A DNA stretch of 64,000 bases from an uncultured Marivita sp. (lineage in GTDB: Bacteria; Pseudomonadota; Alphaproteobacteria; Rhodobacterales; Rhodobacteraceae): positions 1 to 64,000 of the forward strand of contig CANNCS010000003.1 of NCBI GenBank assembly GCA_947503115.1, read 5' to 3'. The notes under the pieces were generated by a model, which saw only the letters and a program-made list of their open reading frames with translations, ran no database searches and was not told the DNA's origin. Both the position numbers and the translations under genes were made by a program. This document shows, in pieces, positions 52,415 through 60,955 of this stretch (the stretch's first letter is position 1; each line of letters starts with the position of its first letter).

Positions 52415-54202
52415 TCAGTTCGAGGTGTTGATGATGCCCGTCAATTGCCGCGTTTCGACCTCTGGACGCAAGCCCAGAAGCGGCGCAACGCGACGGATCA
52501 TTTCAGCCGCAACAGGCACAGCCGTCCAGCCAGCGGTGCGACGTGGTTTGGTGCCGCTGGTTTCCACCGGCTCGTCCAATGTCACGATCAGTACATATTT
52601 CGGATCATTGGTCGGGAAGATCGACGCAAAGGTGTTGATCACCTTGTCATCATAATACCCGCCGCCGCGCGGTTTCGGTTTGTCGGCGGTTCCAGTCTTT
52701 CCACCGACGAAATACCCCGGCACCTCACCAAAGCTGGCCGTGCCCTCGGTCACAACTTTTCGCAACATTTCAAGCGATTGCCGCGCCGTGCGCTCCGACA
52801 TCAAACGCGGACCCAACTTGGCCCCGTTCCGTTTAAGAAGCGTCGGCTCGACCTTATAACCACCATTGGCAATCGCCGCATATCCGGCCGCCAGATGAAG
52901 TGGGCTCGACGACAGACCGTGACCATAGGAAATCGTCACACTCGACAAGTCGGTCCAACGCTGCGGCAACAACGGCTTGCCGCCTGCGGCTTCTACGATC
53001 TCCAAGGGCGTAGGTTCAAAGAACCCCAGCCCCTTCAGGAACTCTTGCTGACGCTGCGTGCCAATCGCCAACGCCATGCGCCCAGTGCCCCGGTTCGAGC
53101 TTTTGACAATAATGTCCGAGACCGACAAAGGCCCGTAATTCTTGTTGTTGAATTCACCGATCTTGAACCCGCCGACCTTCATGGGGCCGGTTGTGTCGAT
53201 CACCGTTTCGGGATGCACCAGCCCCAACTCTAGCGCCTGCGCCGAGGTGAACACCTTGAAGGTCGACCCCAGCTCGTAAACACCCTGAACCGCGCGATTG
53301 AACAGCGGGCTGTCCGCTGCCTCGCCTTCGGTCAACGGGCGCGGGCGATCATTCGGATCAAAGTCCGGCAGGGACGCAATCGCGATCACCTCGCCGGTGT
53401 GCACATCCATCAATACGCTGGCCGCACCCTTGGCATTCATCAGCTTCATACCACCCAGAAGCACCCGCTCGGTCGCGGCCTGAATCGTCAGATCCAGGGA
53501 CAGCTCCAAAGGTGCACCCTCGCGGGCCGGGTCGCGCAACTCTTCGTCAAAGAACTTCTCGATCCCTGCGGTGCCGATGACTTCTGCGGAATGAACCCCT
53601 TCACGACCAAAGCTCGCTCCACCAAGGATATGCGACGCAAGCGCCCCGTTGGGATAAAGGCGCATCTCCCGCGGCCCGAACAACAGCCCCGGCTCGCCAA
53701 TATCATGCACCTTCTGCTTCTGCTCTGGGCTTAGTTTTTTACGCACCCACATGAACTTACGTTTGCCAGTGAAATCTTTACGCAAACGTTCTTCGCTAAG
53801 CTCCGGAAAAATTTTGGCCAATTCGACCGCAGTACGGATAGGATCGACCATCTGCTGCGGATGCGCATAAAGCGAGAACGTCTCCATATTGGTCGCCAGA
53901 ATACGCCCCTGACGGTCCACAATATCCGCCCGGCTGGCGATGATCGACGCGCCCGTAGCCTGTGCGCGCGGCTCTTCTGCCTCAGAGGCTGCCAGCGTAC
54001 CCATACGGGCGCCGATCACACCGAAGGCGCAAAAGAACATCACCGCCATGACCAACAAACGGCCCTCGGCCCGAGACCGCGCCTTGTCGCGCATCTGCTC
54101 GTGGCGAATACGCAGATTCTCGCGTTCGATGGCGTCGGGATTTTCGCCCTTTCGACGGGCATCAAGAATGCGCGCCAAAGGCCGAAGCGGCGTGCGGATC
54201 AT
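52415..54202 (-). CDS. ftsI: peptidoglycan transpeptidase FtsI (PBP3)
   Basis: A 595-residue septal class-B penicillin-binding protein. One N-terminal transmembrane helix (about residues 47-67), a pedestal domain beginning SRADIVDRQGRILATN, and a transpeptidase with Ser313-TFK, SSN370 and K502TG motifs. It cross-links septal peptidoglycan with FtsW. It overlaps ftsL by four bases. Confidence 0.95.
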   Translation of the reverse strand: MIRTPLRPLARILDARRKGENPDAIERENLRIRHEQMRDKARSRAEGRLLVMAVMFFCAFGVIGARMGTLAASEAEEPRAQATGASIIASRADIVDRQGRILATNMETFSLYAHPQQMVDPIRTAVELAKIFPELSEERLRKDFTGKRKFMWVRKKLSPEQKQKVHDIGEPGLLFGPREMRLYPNGALASHILGGASFGREGVHSAEVIGTAGIEKFFDEELRDPAREGAPLELSLDLTIQAATERVLLGGMKLMNAKGAASVLMDVHTGEVIAIASLPDFDPNDRPRPLTEGEAADSPLFNRAVQGVYELGSTFKVFTSAQALELGLVHPETVIDTTGPMKVGGFKIGEFNNKNYGPLSVSDIIVKSSNRGTGRMALAIGTQRQQEFLKGLGFFEPTPLEIVEAAGGKPLLPQRWTDLSSVTISYGHGLSSSPLHLAAGYAAIANGGYKVEPTLLKRNGAKLGPRLMSERTARQSLEMLRKVVTEGTASFGEVPGYFVGGKTGTADKPKPRGGGYYDDKVINTFASIFPTNDPKYVLIVTLDEPVETSGTKPRRTAGWTAVPVAAEMIRRVAPLLGLRPEVETRQLTGIINTSN

Positions 54203-54552
54203 GGCTCTTGCTCCTGTGCGCCTGCACTTGAAATTTCAATCGGATCGGTGATCGGCAATTCGGGAGGTTTCGGATAAGCGATCTGATCGACACGCCCGAA
54301 CTGATCCGGCTCAAGCGGCATCAGACTCAGACGTTCGAAATTCACCTCGGCCAGATCGCGCAGCCGGTCAGGGCGGTTCAAATAGGCCCATTCCGCCCGC
54401 AAAACGGCCAGTCGCGCCCGCGCCTCGGCGATTTCCCCACGCACAGCTTGCGCATCACCCAACGCGGCCTGCGTCTTGTAATTCTCGTGATACGCCCAGA
54501 ACGCCGCCCCGATAACGGTCAAAAATGTCAGGACATACAACAGGGAACGCAT
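54199..54552 (-). CDS. ftsL: cell division protein FtsL
   Basis: A 117-residue bitopic protein: an N-terminal transmembrane helix (residues 1-20), then a short periplasmic coiled coil (QAALGDAQAVRGEIAEARARL) and YLNRPDRLRDLAE. Poorly conserved in sequence but identified by position between rsmH and ftsI. It belongs to the FtsQLB complex that activates septal synthesis. Confidence 0.85.
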   Translation of the reverse strand: MRSLLYVLTFLTVIGAAFWAYHENYKTQAALGDAQAVRGEIAEARARLAVLRAEWAYLNRPDRLRDLAEVNFERLSLMPLEPDQFGRVDQIAYPKPPELPITDPIEISSAGAQEQEP

Positions 54553-55544
54553 CAGCGATCCTCCTTCAGTTGAGGCAAAGCGATCTGGCCGGCGTCGATC
54601 TCACCAGCAGGTGCATCGGTGCGCCGCGCCACCCTCAGCTTGGCTGAACGTGACCGCGGGTTGATCGCCAACTCGTCATCATCCGGCCCAACGGCTTTGC
54701 GGGTCATGATCTCGAAGGCTGGGGTTTCCGCTTCGATTTCAGGCGCATAGCGGTTAGCGCGGCCCGCTTGCCCGCCACGGGCCTGCAAGAACCGCTTGAC
54801 CATCCGATCCTCGACCGAATGAAAGCTGACAACAGCCAGCAAGCCACCGGGCTTTAGCGCCCGCTCAGCGGCCATCAACCCTTGCATCAGCGCGCCATAT
54901 TCGTCGTTCACCGCAATCCGCAACGCCTGAAAACTGCGCGTGGCCGGGTGCGATTGGCCCGGCTTGGGACGCGGCAGGCAGCTTTCAACGATCCCGGCCA
55001 ATTCCAAAGTCCGCGTGATTGGCGCAACCTTGCGCGCCGCGACAATCGATTTGGCGATCCGGCGCGACGCACGCTCTTCACCGTATGTGTAAAGAATATC
55101 CGCGATATCGAACTCATCCGCCGAGTTGACGATATCCGCTGCCGATGGGCCATCCTGCCCCATCCGCATATCCAACGGGCCGTCCTTCATGAACGAAAAG
55201 CCGCGCTCTGCCAGATCCAACTGCATCGATGATACACCAAGGTCCAACACAACGCCGTCGACGCCAGCCGCGATCTCGTCCATCTCGGCAAAATTCGCGC
55301 GGTGCAGTTCGATCCGGCCGCCAAACTCACCCAGCCACGTCGACGCCATCTCATACGCCAGCGGATCACGATCAATGCCGATGACCTTCTCGGCCCCGGC
55401 CTCGATCAGCCCGCGCGCATACCCACCCGCGCCAAAGGTGCCATCAACCCAAACACCTGCCACCGGCGCCACCGCCCGCAAGAGCGGAGCAAGAAGGACG
55501 GGGATGTGTGGGTCAGTCGAAGGGGAAGAAGCGGCAGCAGACAT
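54552..55544 (-). CDS. rsmH: 16S rRNA (cytosine-1402-N4)-methyltransferase
   Basis: A 330-residue SAM methyltransferase (MraW). Motif I is [44 protein letters not shown] and [15 protein letters not shown] are the RsmH signatures. ATG 55544 gives [16 protein letters not shown]. It shares one base with ftsL and begins seven bases after mraZ. Confidence 0.95.
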   Translation of the reverse strand: MSAAASSPSTDPHIPVLLAPLLRAVAPVAGVWVDGTFGAGGYARGLIEAGAEKVIGIDRDPLAYEMASTWLGEFGGRIELHRANFAEMDEIAAGVDGVVLDLGVSSMQLDLAERGFSFMKDGPLDMRMGQDGPSAADIVNSADEFDIADILYTYGEERASRRIAKSIVAARKVAPITRTLELAGIVESCLPRPKPGQSHPATRSFQALRIAVNDEYGALMQGLMAAERALKPGGLLAVVSFHSVEDRMVKRFLQARGGQAGRANRYAPEIEAETPAFEIMTRKAVGPDDDELAINPRSRSAKLRVARRTDAPAGEIDAGQIALPQLKEDR

Positions 55545-55550
55545 ATCCAA

Positions 55551-56060
55551 TCAGCCCCCCGGTTGCTGATCCAAGAAGATGAGCGGATCGACATCGTCGG
55601 GCAGATCATCCAACCATTCGTCGGTCGCAGACTGTTCCTCGGCCTCAAAGGTGTCAGGATCCCAGATTTGGAACGTGTCACCTGCACCGATGAAAAACGC
55701 CTCGGAGCTCAGGCCGATCTTCTCCCGCAACTTGGCGGGCAGCACCAGCCGCCCGGTCTCGTCGACGCTGGTCGCGTGGGATTGGCCATTGAACAAACGT
55801 TGCAGCATTTTGCGCTCAACCGATCCCCGTGGGAGCGCTTCGATCTTTTCGTCCACCTCTTCGATGGCCGCGACCGTATAACATTCAAGATATTTGCGGC
55901 GCTTGTCGCCGTAGACAATGACCAACTCGGGATTCAGACCATCAGTAAAGCCAGGATCGCCCGCCTCGAGGACACGACGAAACGAGGCCGGGATAGATAC
56001 CCTGCCCTTGCCATCAACCTTGTGATGACTTTCGCCTCTGAACCTCAGTCTACGGGTCAC
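55551..56060 (-). CDS. mraZ: transcriptional regulator MraZ
   Basis: A 169-residue regulator with two SpoVT/AbrB-like domains: KVDGKGRVSIPASFRR near residue 15, and VDETGRLVLPAKLREK near residue 90, each with the DGKGR/DETGR turn. It forms rings and represses its own division cluster through TGGG repeats. I start at GTG 56060 (VTRRLRFRGES), where similarity begins; the frame is open to 56126. An acidic C-terminal tail follows the second domain. First gene of the division cluster. Confidence 0.92.
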   Translation of the reverse strand: MTRRLRFRGESHHKVDGKGRVSIPASFRRVLEAGDPGFTDGLNPELVIVYGDKRRKYLECYTVAAIEEVDEKIEALPRGSVERKMLQRLFNGQSHATSVDETGRLVLPAKLREKIGLSSEAFFIGAGDTFQIWDPDTFEAEEQSATDEWLDDLPDDVDPLIFLDQQPGG

Positions 56061-56103
56061 TGCCCTACTGGTCCTTTCATTCCTATTGTCCCTGGAAACG
56101 GAA

Positions 56104-56141
56104 ACGGCGGGTTGATCTGCTGCCACTGATCAACCCGCCGT
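56104..56141 (-). terminator. leader attenuator hairpin before mraZ
   Basis: A perfect 14-bp inverted repeat (ACGGCGGGTTGATC / GATCAACCCGCCGT) with a 10-nt loop. On the minus strand it is followed by TTTCCGTTTCC, a weak U tract, suggesting partial termination before mraZ. Confidence 0.7.
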
Positions 56142-56337
56142 CCGTGTCCCGTCTCCGGGAAGTCCGACTGCGCGCGCCACCTGGGGGGATGTCTGCTCGC
56201 CCGCGCGCCGGATCTCTGTGTTAGATGAAAGCGGGTGCCTGTATGAAACCTGCTTTTTTATTTATTTGGATACCGCGTCGAGGTCTGTGCCGCCTCGTTT
56301 GCTGTTCCTGCTCTCATCTCGTGCATTAGGGATGCCA

Positions 56338-56371
56338 TGGGAAAGCATGGGTCGCAACAGTTTTTTATGGG
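56338..56371. promoter_or_regulatory. MraZ-type TGGG repeats at the mraZ promoter
   Basis: Plus-strand TGGG at 56338, 56348 and 56368, in a 10-bp phase, lie just downstream of a candidate -10 (TATATA, minus strand, 56387-56382) with TTCTGA 17 bp before it. MraZ proteins bind such phased repeats. Confidence 0.5.
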
Positions 56372-56508
56372 AATTTGCGTCTATATACTGTCTGCGCACC
56401 CCATTCAGAACTGCATCTTGTGGATAAGTGATCGAATTTGAGCAAAATACGCCACAAGCCGAGAAAATAAACACAATATGTAGACGCTAACGACCCGAAG
56501 GAAAGTTG

Positions 56509-56691
56509 CCCATAATTTCCCACAAGCGAAACAAACAAACCAAGAACATCGAAATTCCGCAATGTCTCGAAGCCATGAAACGGGCGGTTTTTCCCAAATT
56601 TCCACCCGAATCAACCGATTGATTCGAGATGTCGCACGGGAACTGGGCAGTCCGTCCCATCTTTTCCCATGCACAATCCCACCTATTCCCA
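56509..56691 (-). promoter_or_regulatory. second array of phased TGGG repeats
   Basis: On the minus strand TGGG occurs at plus coordinates 56509, 56519, 56593, 56656, 56666, 56678 and 56688, with 10-, 12- and 10-bp steps in the last group. An inverted repeat CGAATCAA-CCGA-TTGATTCG (56607-56626) sits within the array. The stretch between the UpsM-like promoter and the riboswitch otherwise shows no gene. Confidence 0.4.
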
Positions 56692-56783
56692 TTTCGGCCC
56701 CATACCAACCCAACACGCGGCCCATGATCGCCCACCGATCGGCAAAGCTTGCAATGCGCCCTGCCCGGTTGTACGCCCAACAC

Positions 56784-56940
56784 GTCATGGTCCGGGCCAA
56801 ACCCGGTGAAAAGGGAACGTGGTGAAACCCCACGACTGCCCCCGCAACTGTAAGCGGCGAGCGTGTTCGGCACATGCCACTGGGAAACCGGGAAGGCCCG
56901 ACGCACGCAACGACCCGCAAGTCAGGAGACCTGCCGTGAC
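56784..56940 (+). ncRNA. cobalamin riboswitch
   Basis: Adenosylcobalamin-sensing leader RNA. Conserved elements in order: GGTGAAAAGGGAACGTGGTG, CCCCGCAACTGTAAGCGG, GCCACTGGGAAACCGGGAAG and the B12 box GTCAGGAGACCTGCCGTG. It lies 118 bp before btuC. A later hairpin (57006-57014 with 57019-57027, loop CACG) without a T tract may form the expression platform, acting on translation or Rho. Confidence 0.93.
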
Positions 56941-57058
56941 AGATCACCCTACACTCGCGCGGGGTGCGTGGGCTGTGACGGTACTCCGGTGTGGTGACAG
57001 TCACCGCCTTTGGGCACGCCCGAAGGCTTGATATGTTCGATGCGCGGGAGGCAGGGCG

Positions 57059-58039
57059 GTGAAGCTCTTTAGTGCGCTAGTTATTTTGACCGGAGTGATG
57101 TTCCTTGCATCCCTCTTTGTCGGCTATGCTGCGATCTCTATCCCGGAAGGACTGTCGGCGCTGATTGGCCGGGGCAATCCGCTTTACGTCACCATTATGC
57201 AAGACATACGCCTGCCTCGCGCGCTTCTGGCGGCGATGGTTGGTATGTCGCTCGGACTTGCCGGTGCGGCGATGCAGGGCTTCCTGCGGAACCCGCTGGC
57301 CGAACCCGGCCTGATCGGCGTATCCGGCTCCGCGGCCCTCGGCGCGGTGATTGCCCTCCAAACCGGATTGGCCGCTGCGTTCACCTTGGCCCTGCCCGTC
57401 GCCGCGCTGGCCTTCGCCGCACTCGCTGTCGGGCTGATTCTGCTGCTCGCCGGTCCGCGCGGGTCGTCCTTGACCCTCATACTCGCCGGGATCGCCGTAT
57501 CTGCTTTCGCGGCAGCCCTGACCTCCCTGACCCTGAACCTTTCGCCCAACCCCTACGCCGCGTCCGAGATCATGTTCTGGATGATGGGGTCAGTCGCCAA
57601 CCGCGCCATGAGCCATGTCTGGTTGGCGCTGCCGATCATGGCACTTGGCTGGATCGCACTGGCCGGTCTGGGCCGGGGCCTCGACGCGCTGACGTTGGGC
57701 GAAGACGCCGCCGAGGCATTGGGCATCTCGCTCTCTCGACTGCGCTTGCAACTGCTGTTTGGCACCGCTGCCGCCGTGGGCGCAGCCACGGCAATAGCCG
57801 GAGCGGTGGGCTTTGTCGGGCTTGTGGTGCCGCACATCCTGCGCCGCTTTGCCCATGGTCGTCCCTCGACCCTGCTCTGGGCCTCGGCCCTTGGCGGAGC
57901 GGCAATGGTGCTGGCGGCCGACTTGACCACCCGCCTTGTCCTGCCGGACCGCGACCTGAAACTTGGCGTTGTCATGGCTCTGATCGGCGCGCCGCTGTTC
58001 CTGCACCTTATATATAAGACACGGAGGGAAATCGCATGA
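57059..58039 (+). CDS. btuC: cobalamin ABC transporter permease (FecCD family)
   Basis: A 326-residue inner-membrane permease with nine to ten helices. GAAMQGFLRNPLAEPGLIGVSGSAALGAV and GAVGFVGLVVPHILRRF are FecCD/BtuC hallmarks, and LGEDAAEALGI is the coupling loop. GTG start with GGGAGG upstream. The cobalamin riboswitch just upstream supports B12 rather than siderophore transport. It overlaps btuD by four bases. Confidence 0.92.
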   Translation: MKLFSALVILTGVMFLASLFVGYAAISIPEGLSALIGRGNPLYVTIMQDIRLPRALLAAMVGMSLGLAGAAMQGFLRNPLAEPGLIGVSGSAALGAVIALQTGLAAAFTLALPVAALAFAALAVGLILLLAGPRGSSLTLILAGIAVSAFAAALTSLTLNLSPNPYAASEIMFWMMGSVANRAMSHVWLALPIMALGWIALAGLGRGLDALTLGEDAAEALGISLSRLRLQLLFGTAAAVGAATAIAGAVGFVGLVVPHILRRFAHGRPSTLLWASALGGAAMVLAADLTTRLVLPDRDLKLGVVMALIGAPLFLHLIYKTRREIA

Positions 58040-58794
58040 CCCTCCTTTCCGTGCAAAACCTTACCGTTCGACGCGGCGAATGCCCGGTGGTGGACGCCGC
58101 ATCGCTCACCATTGGCCTCGGAGAATGTGTTGGCCTGATCGGTCCCAACGGCGCGGGCAAAACCTCGCTCCTGCGTGGTGCGCTGGGTCTCTTACCATAT
58201 GAAGGCACCAGCAGCCTGGCCGCCCTGTCCCCAAAACAGCGTGCTGGCCAAGCCGCGTGGCTGCCCCAGACACGCGAAATCGCCTGGCCAATGAGCGTCG
58301 AGCGCATCGTGGCCCTTGGCCGTCTGCCTTACCTCGCCCGCGGCGCGCGCCTTAGTCCCGCCGACCAAAGCGCCGTTGACGCTGCACTGACACGCATGGG
58401 CCTGCAGAACTACCGCACCCGGCTGGCCACCGCCTTGTCGGGCGGCGAACAGGCTCGCGTGCTGATCGCCCGTACTCTGGCGCAGGACACGCCATTGCTG
58501 ATGGCGGATGAACCCATCGCCGGGCTGGACCCGGCAGCACAGATCGCCACGCTACAGGTGTTCGAAACCCTCGCCCAAGAGGGCCGCGCGGTGCTGACGT
58601 CACTGCACGACCTGTCGTTGGCCGGGCGCTATTGCACCCGGCTCATCCTGATGGGTGCTGGCCAGATCATTGCGGATGGCACACCAGATCAGATCCTGAC
58701 CGCCGAACGTTTGGAAGAGGTGTTTCACCTGCGCGCCAACGTCGTGCCAACGCCGCATGGCCCACTTGTGCAACCCTTGGGTGTGATCCAATGA
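58036..58794 (+). CDS. btuD: cobalamin ABC transporter ATPase
   Basis: A 252-residue ATPase: Walker A GPNGAGKT (36-43), signature LSGGEQARVLIARTL, Walker B LLMADEPIAGLDP and the switch His in SLHDLSLAGRYC. It drives BtuC. It overlaps btuF by four bases. Confidence 0.92.
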   Translation: MTLLSVQNLTVRRGECPVVDAASLTIGLGECVGLIGPNGAGKTSLLRGALGLLPYEGTSSLAALSPKQRAGQAAWLPQTREIAWPMSVERIVALGRLPYLARGARLSPADQSAVDAALTRMGLQNYRTRLATALSGGEQARVLIARTLAQDTPLLMADEPIAGLDPAAQIATLQVFETLAQEGRAVLTSLHDLSLAGRYCTRLILMGAGQIIADGTPDQILTAERLEEVFHLRANVVPTPHGPLVQPLGVIQ

Positions 58795-59579
58795 CCGCGC
58801 CCAACCGCATTGTGTGCCTGACCGAAGAAACGGTCGAAACGCTTTATCTCTTGGGTCAAGAGGACCGCATCGTCGGTGTCACAGGCTATGCCGTGCGCCC
58901 CAAACGCGTCCGTCAGGAAAAGCCGCGCGTTGGGGCATTCACCTCTGCCGACATCCCCAAGATCCTCGCCCTGCGGCCCGATCTGGTCCTTACCTTCTCG
59001 GACCTGCAAGCCGACATTGCCGCCGAGCTGATCCGTGCCGGGATCGAAGTGATGGCTTTCAACCAGCGCAACGTGGCAGGCATCCTGCGCATGATCCGAA
59101 CGCTGGGCCGACTGACAGACTGCATTGAACAAGCCGAAGCTCTGGCGCAAAGCTATGAAGCCCGCATCACCACCCTACGAAACGCTACGCCAGCACACCG
59201 CCCCCGCGTCTATTTTGAAGAATGGGACGACCCGATGATCACCAGCATCGGCTGGGTGTCCGACCTGATCGACATCGCTGGCGGCACCGATTGCTTTGCC
59301 CACCTGCGGCACGAACAGTCGGCAAAGAACCGCATTGTGACGTCGCAAGACGTGATCGCCGCCGCACCCGAAGTGATTGTCGCCTCATGGTGTGGCAAAA
59401 AGGCGAGACCGGAAAAGATCGCCGCGCGCCCCGGATGGGATGTCATCCCAGCCGTCGCCCAAAACCGCATCATCGAAATCAAATCGCCGCTGATCCTGCA
59501 ACCGGGACCAGCCGCCCTGAGCGACGGGCTTGACGCCCTGATCGCCGCCCTCTGCCCCAAGGACGTGCCCGCATGCTGA
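58791..59579 (+). CDS. btuF: cobalamin-binding protein-like (BtuF type) without signal peptide
   Basis: A 262-residue protein of the periplasmic-binding fold of class III: RIVCLTEETVETLYLLGQEDRIVGVTGY, RPDLVLTFSDLQAD and VYFEEWDDPMITSIGWVSDLIDIAGG are BtuF-like. There is no signal sequence at the ATG (MTAPNRIVCL) that overlaps btuD, and upstream in-frame codons are btuD antisense-frame residues, not a leader. The protein may be cytosolic or exported by an unknown route. Ends seven bases inside exbB. Confidence 0.8.
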   Translation: MTAPNRIVCLTEETVETLYLLGQEDRIVGVTGYAVRPKRVRQEKPRVGAFTSADIPKILALRPDLVLTFSDLQADIAAELIRAGIEVMAFNQRNVAGILRMIRTLGRLTDCIEQAEALAQSYEARITTLRNATPAHRPRVYFEEWDDPMITSIGWVSDLIDIAGGTDCFAHLRHEQSAKNRIVTSQDVIAAAPEVIVASWCGKKARPEKIAARPGWDVIPAVAQNRIIEIKSPLILQPGPAALSDGLDALIAALCPKDVPAC

Positions 59580-60193
59580 CCCAGATCACCGATTTCCTGA
59601 ACATCGGCGGCCCCGCCTTGTGGGTGATTGCTGGGCTAAGTGTGGTGACGCTGGGCCTGATCCTATGGAAATTATGGCGCTTGTCCCTGATGGGCGCTTG
59701 GCGGCGCGATGCAACCGACGCCGCCATCGGTCAGTGGCAGATTGGCCAATTTGACAATGCCGTTGTCAGTTTGCGCAATCGCAATGGCCTGCGCGCCCGC
59801 GTGGTCAGGGCCGCGATGCAAGCCAGCCAAACGCTCTCTTCCGAGGACGCCCGTGACGAAACCACCCGCGTCGCCCGAGGCGCGCTGATGGATGCAGGTA
59901 GCGGCCTGCGCGCGCTTGATCTGATTGCCACGATCGCCCCGCTTGTGGGCCTGCTGGGCACCGTCCTTGGCATGATCGACGCGTTTCAGGCGTTGCAAGA
60001 CAGCGGCGCCCGCGCTGACCCATCAGCCCTTGCAGGCGGTATCTGGGAGGCGCTTTTGACCACCGCCGCCGGTATGGCCGTGGCGATCCCCGCCTCGATG
60101 GCGCTCAGCTGGTTCGACAGCATCAATGACCGACTCGCGCATGATTTCGACGACCTCGCCACCCGCGTTCTGACCAAAGGCAAACAGGGCTGA
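59573..60193 (+). CDS. exbB: ExbB/MotA/TolQ-family proton channel
   Basis: A 206-residue inner-membrane protein with three helices (about residues 12-34, 120-145 and 155-180). LIATIAPLVGLLGTVLGMIDAFQAL and TTAAGMAVAIPASMALSWF are the conserved channel helices. With ExbD it uses proton flow to energise TonB. The gene overlaps btuF, an unusual joining of import and energiser genes. Confidence 0.93.
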   Translation: MLTQITDFLNIGGPALWVIAGLSVVTLGLILWKLWRLSLMGAWRRDATDAAIGQWQIGQFDNAVVSLRNRNGLRARVVRAAMQASQTLSSEDARDETTRVARGALMDAGSGLRALDLIATIAPLVGLLGTVLGMIDAFQALQDSGARADPSALAGGIWEALLTTAAGMAVAIPASMALSWFDSINDRLAHDFDDLATRVLTKGKQG

Positions 60194-60194
60194 C

Positions 60195-60569
60195 ATGCTG
60201 AACCTTACGCATCAGTCACGCCGCCGCCGCATCGGGCTCACACCGATGATCGACGTCGTGTTCCTGTTGCTGGTGTTCTTCATGCTTGCCGCCCGCTTTG
60301 GCGTGACTGACGCGATCCCGGTCACTCTGTCGGGCGGCGCGGCACAACCCTATGACGGCCCACCACGACTGGTCACCGTCTTGCCTGACGCGCTGCGCGT
60401 AAACGGCATTGAAACCTCCGATCCGATTGCCAGCCTGACCCCCCTCATGGGCGTTGAATCCGACATCATCCTGCTGCGCGCCCGCGATGGGGCCTCGGTC
60501 CAGCACCTGCTCGATGTCATGGGCACGCTGCGCGGCGCGGGCTGGACCAACCTTGTGGTACTGGAATGA
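60195..60569 (+). CDS. exbD: ExbD-family transporter, Asp-containing copy
   Basis: A 124-residue bitopic protein. The single transmembrane helix TPMIDVVFLLLVFFMLAARF carries Asp20, the proton-carrying residue of ExbD. The short periplasmic domain ends at residue 124. It overlaps the next exbD by four bases. Confidence 0.93.
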   Translation: MLNLTHQSRRRRIGLTPMIDVVFLLLVFFMLAARFGVTDAIPVTLSGGAAQPYDGPPRLVTVLPDALRVNGIETSDPIASLTPLMGVESDIILLRARDGASVQHLLDVMGTLRGAGWTNLVVLE

Positions 60570-60955
60570 GACGCGCGCCGCTTGTTCCCCCACGTCCAAG
60601 ACGGGCCGCGCGCGAACCGGTCGTGCCGATGATCAACGTGGTGTTCCTGCTGCTCATCTTCTTCCTGATGACCGCGCAGATCGTGCCACCTGCCCCTTTT
60701 GACCTTTCCTTGCCCAATGCCAGCGGCGACGAAGACACCGGCCAGACCGCTCTTTATATCAGCGCAGACGGCGAGATCGCGTTTGACGCCGCACGGGGCG
60801 ATGCCGCGTTGGCGCAAGCGGTTGCCGCAACGCAGGACGTGCCACTGCGCCTCTACGCCGACGCAAACCTCCCTGCCGCGACTTTGGCGCAGCTGTTGAC
60901 GCAACTTGCCACGCTCGGCGCCTCGCAGGTCGAGATCGTGACAGAGGGCAACTGA
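60566..60955 (+). CDS. exbD: ExbD-family transporter, Asn variant copy
   Basis: A 129-residue ExbD homologue whose helix reads PMINVVFLLLIFFLMTAQI: the conserved Asp is replaced by Asn24 (codon AAC at 60635-60637). The rest of the fold, including a periplasmic domain of about 80 residues, is intact. Because E. coli ExbD needs that Asp, this copy probably cannot carry protons alone and may form a mixed dimer with the upstream ExbD inside the ExbB pentamer. It shares a base with tonB. Confidence 0.92.
   Translation: MRRAPLVPPRPRRAAREPVVPMINVVFLLLIFFLMTAQIVPPAPFDLSLPNASGDEDTGQTALYISADGEIAFDAARGDAALAQAVAATQDVPLRLYADANLPAATLAQLLTQLATLGASQVEIVTEGN

Larger units (their letters stand above)
56096..56375 (-). 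ncRNA. mraZ leader / UpsM-like sRNA
   Basis: The long mraZ 5' leader carries a strong hairpin (56104-56141) that could release a roughly 280-nt RNA before the coding region. This corresponds in position to UpsM, an abundant Rhodobacter sRNA formed by partial termination in the mraZ leader. Start assumed from a TTCTGA-N17-TATATA promoter. Primary sequence was not compared with UpsM. Confidence 0.5.

Noticed and set aside
56096-56400. RNase P RNA (rnpB), which lies near mraZ in some bacteria
   Set aside because: The conserved GAGGAAAGTCC and matching 3' core elements are absent.
56405-57004. Reading frames of 139-199 residues on the minus strand, and short plus-strand frames, in the mraZ-btuC gap
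   Set aside because: They run through the cobalamin riboswitch and the TGGG arrays, lack ribosome binding sites and show no family features.
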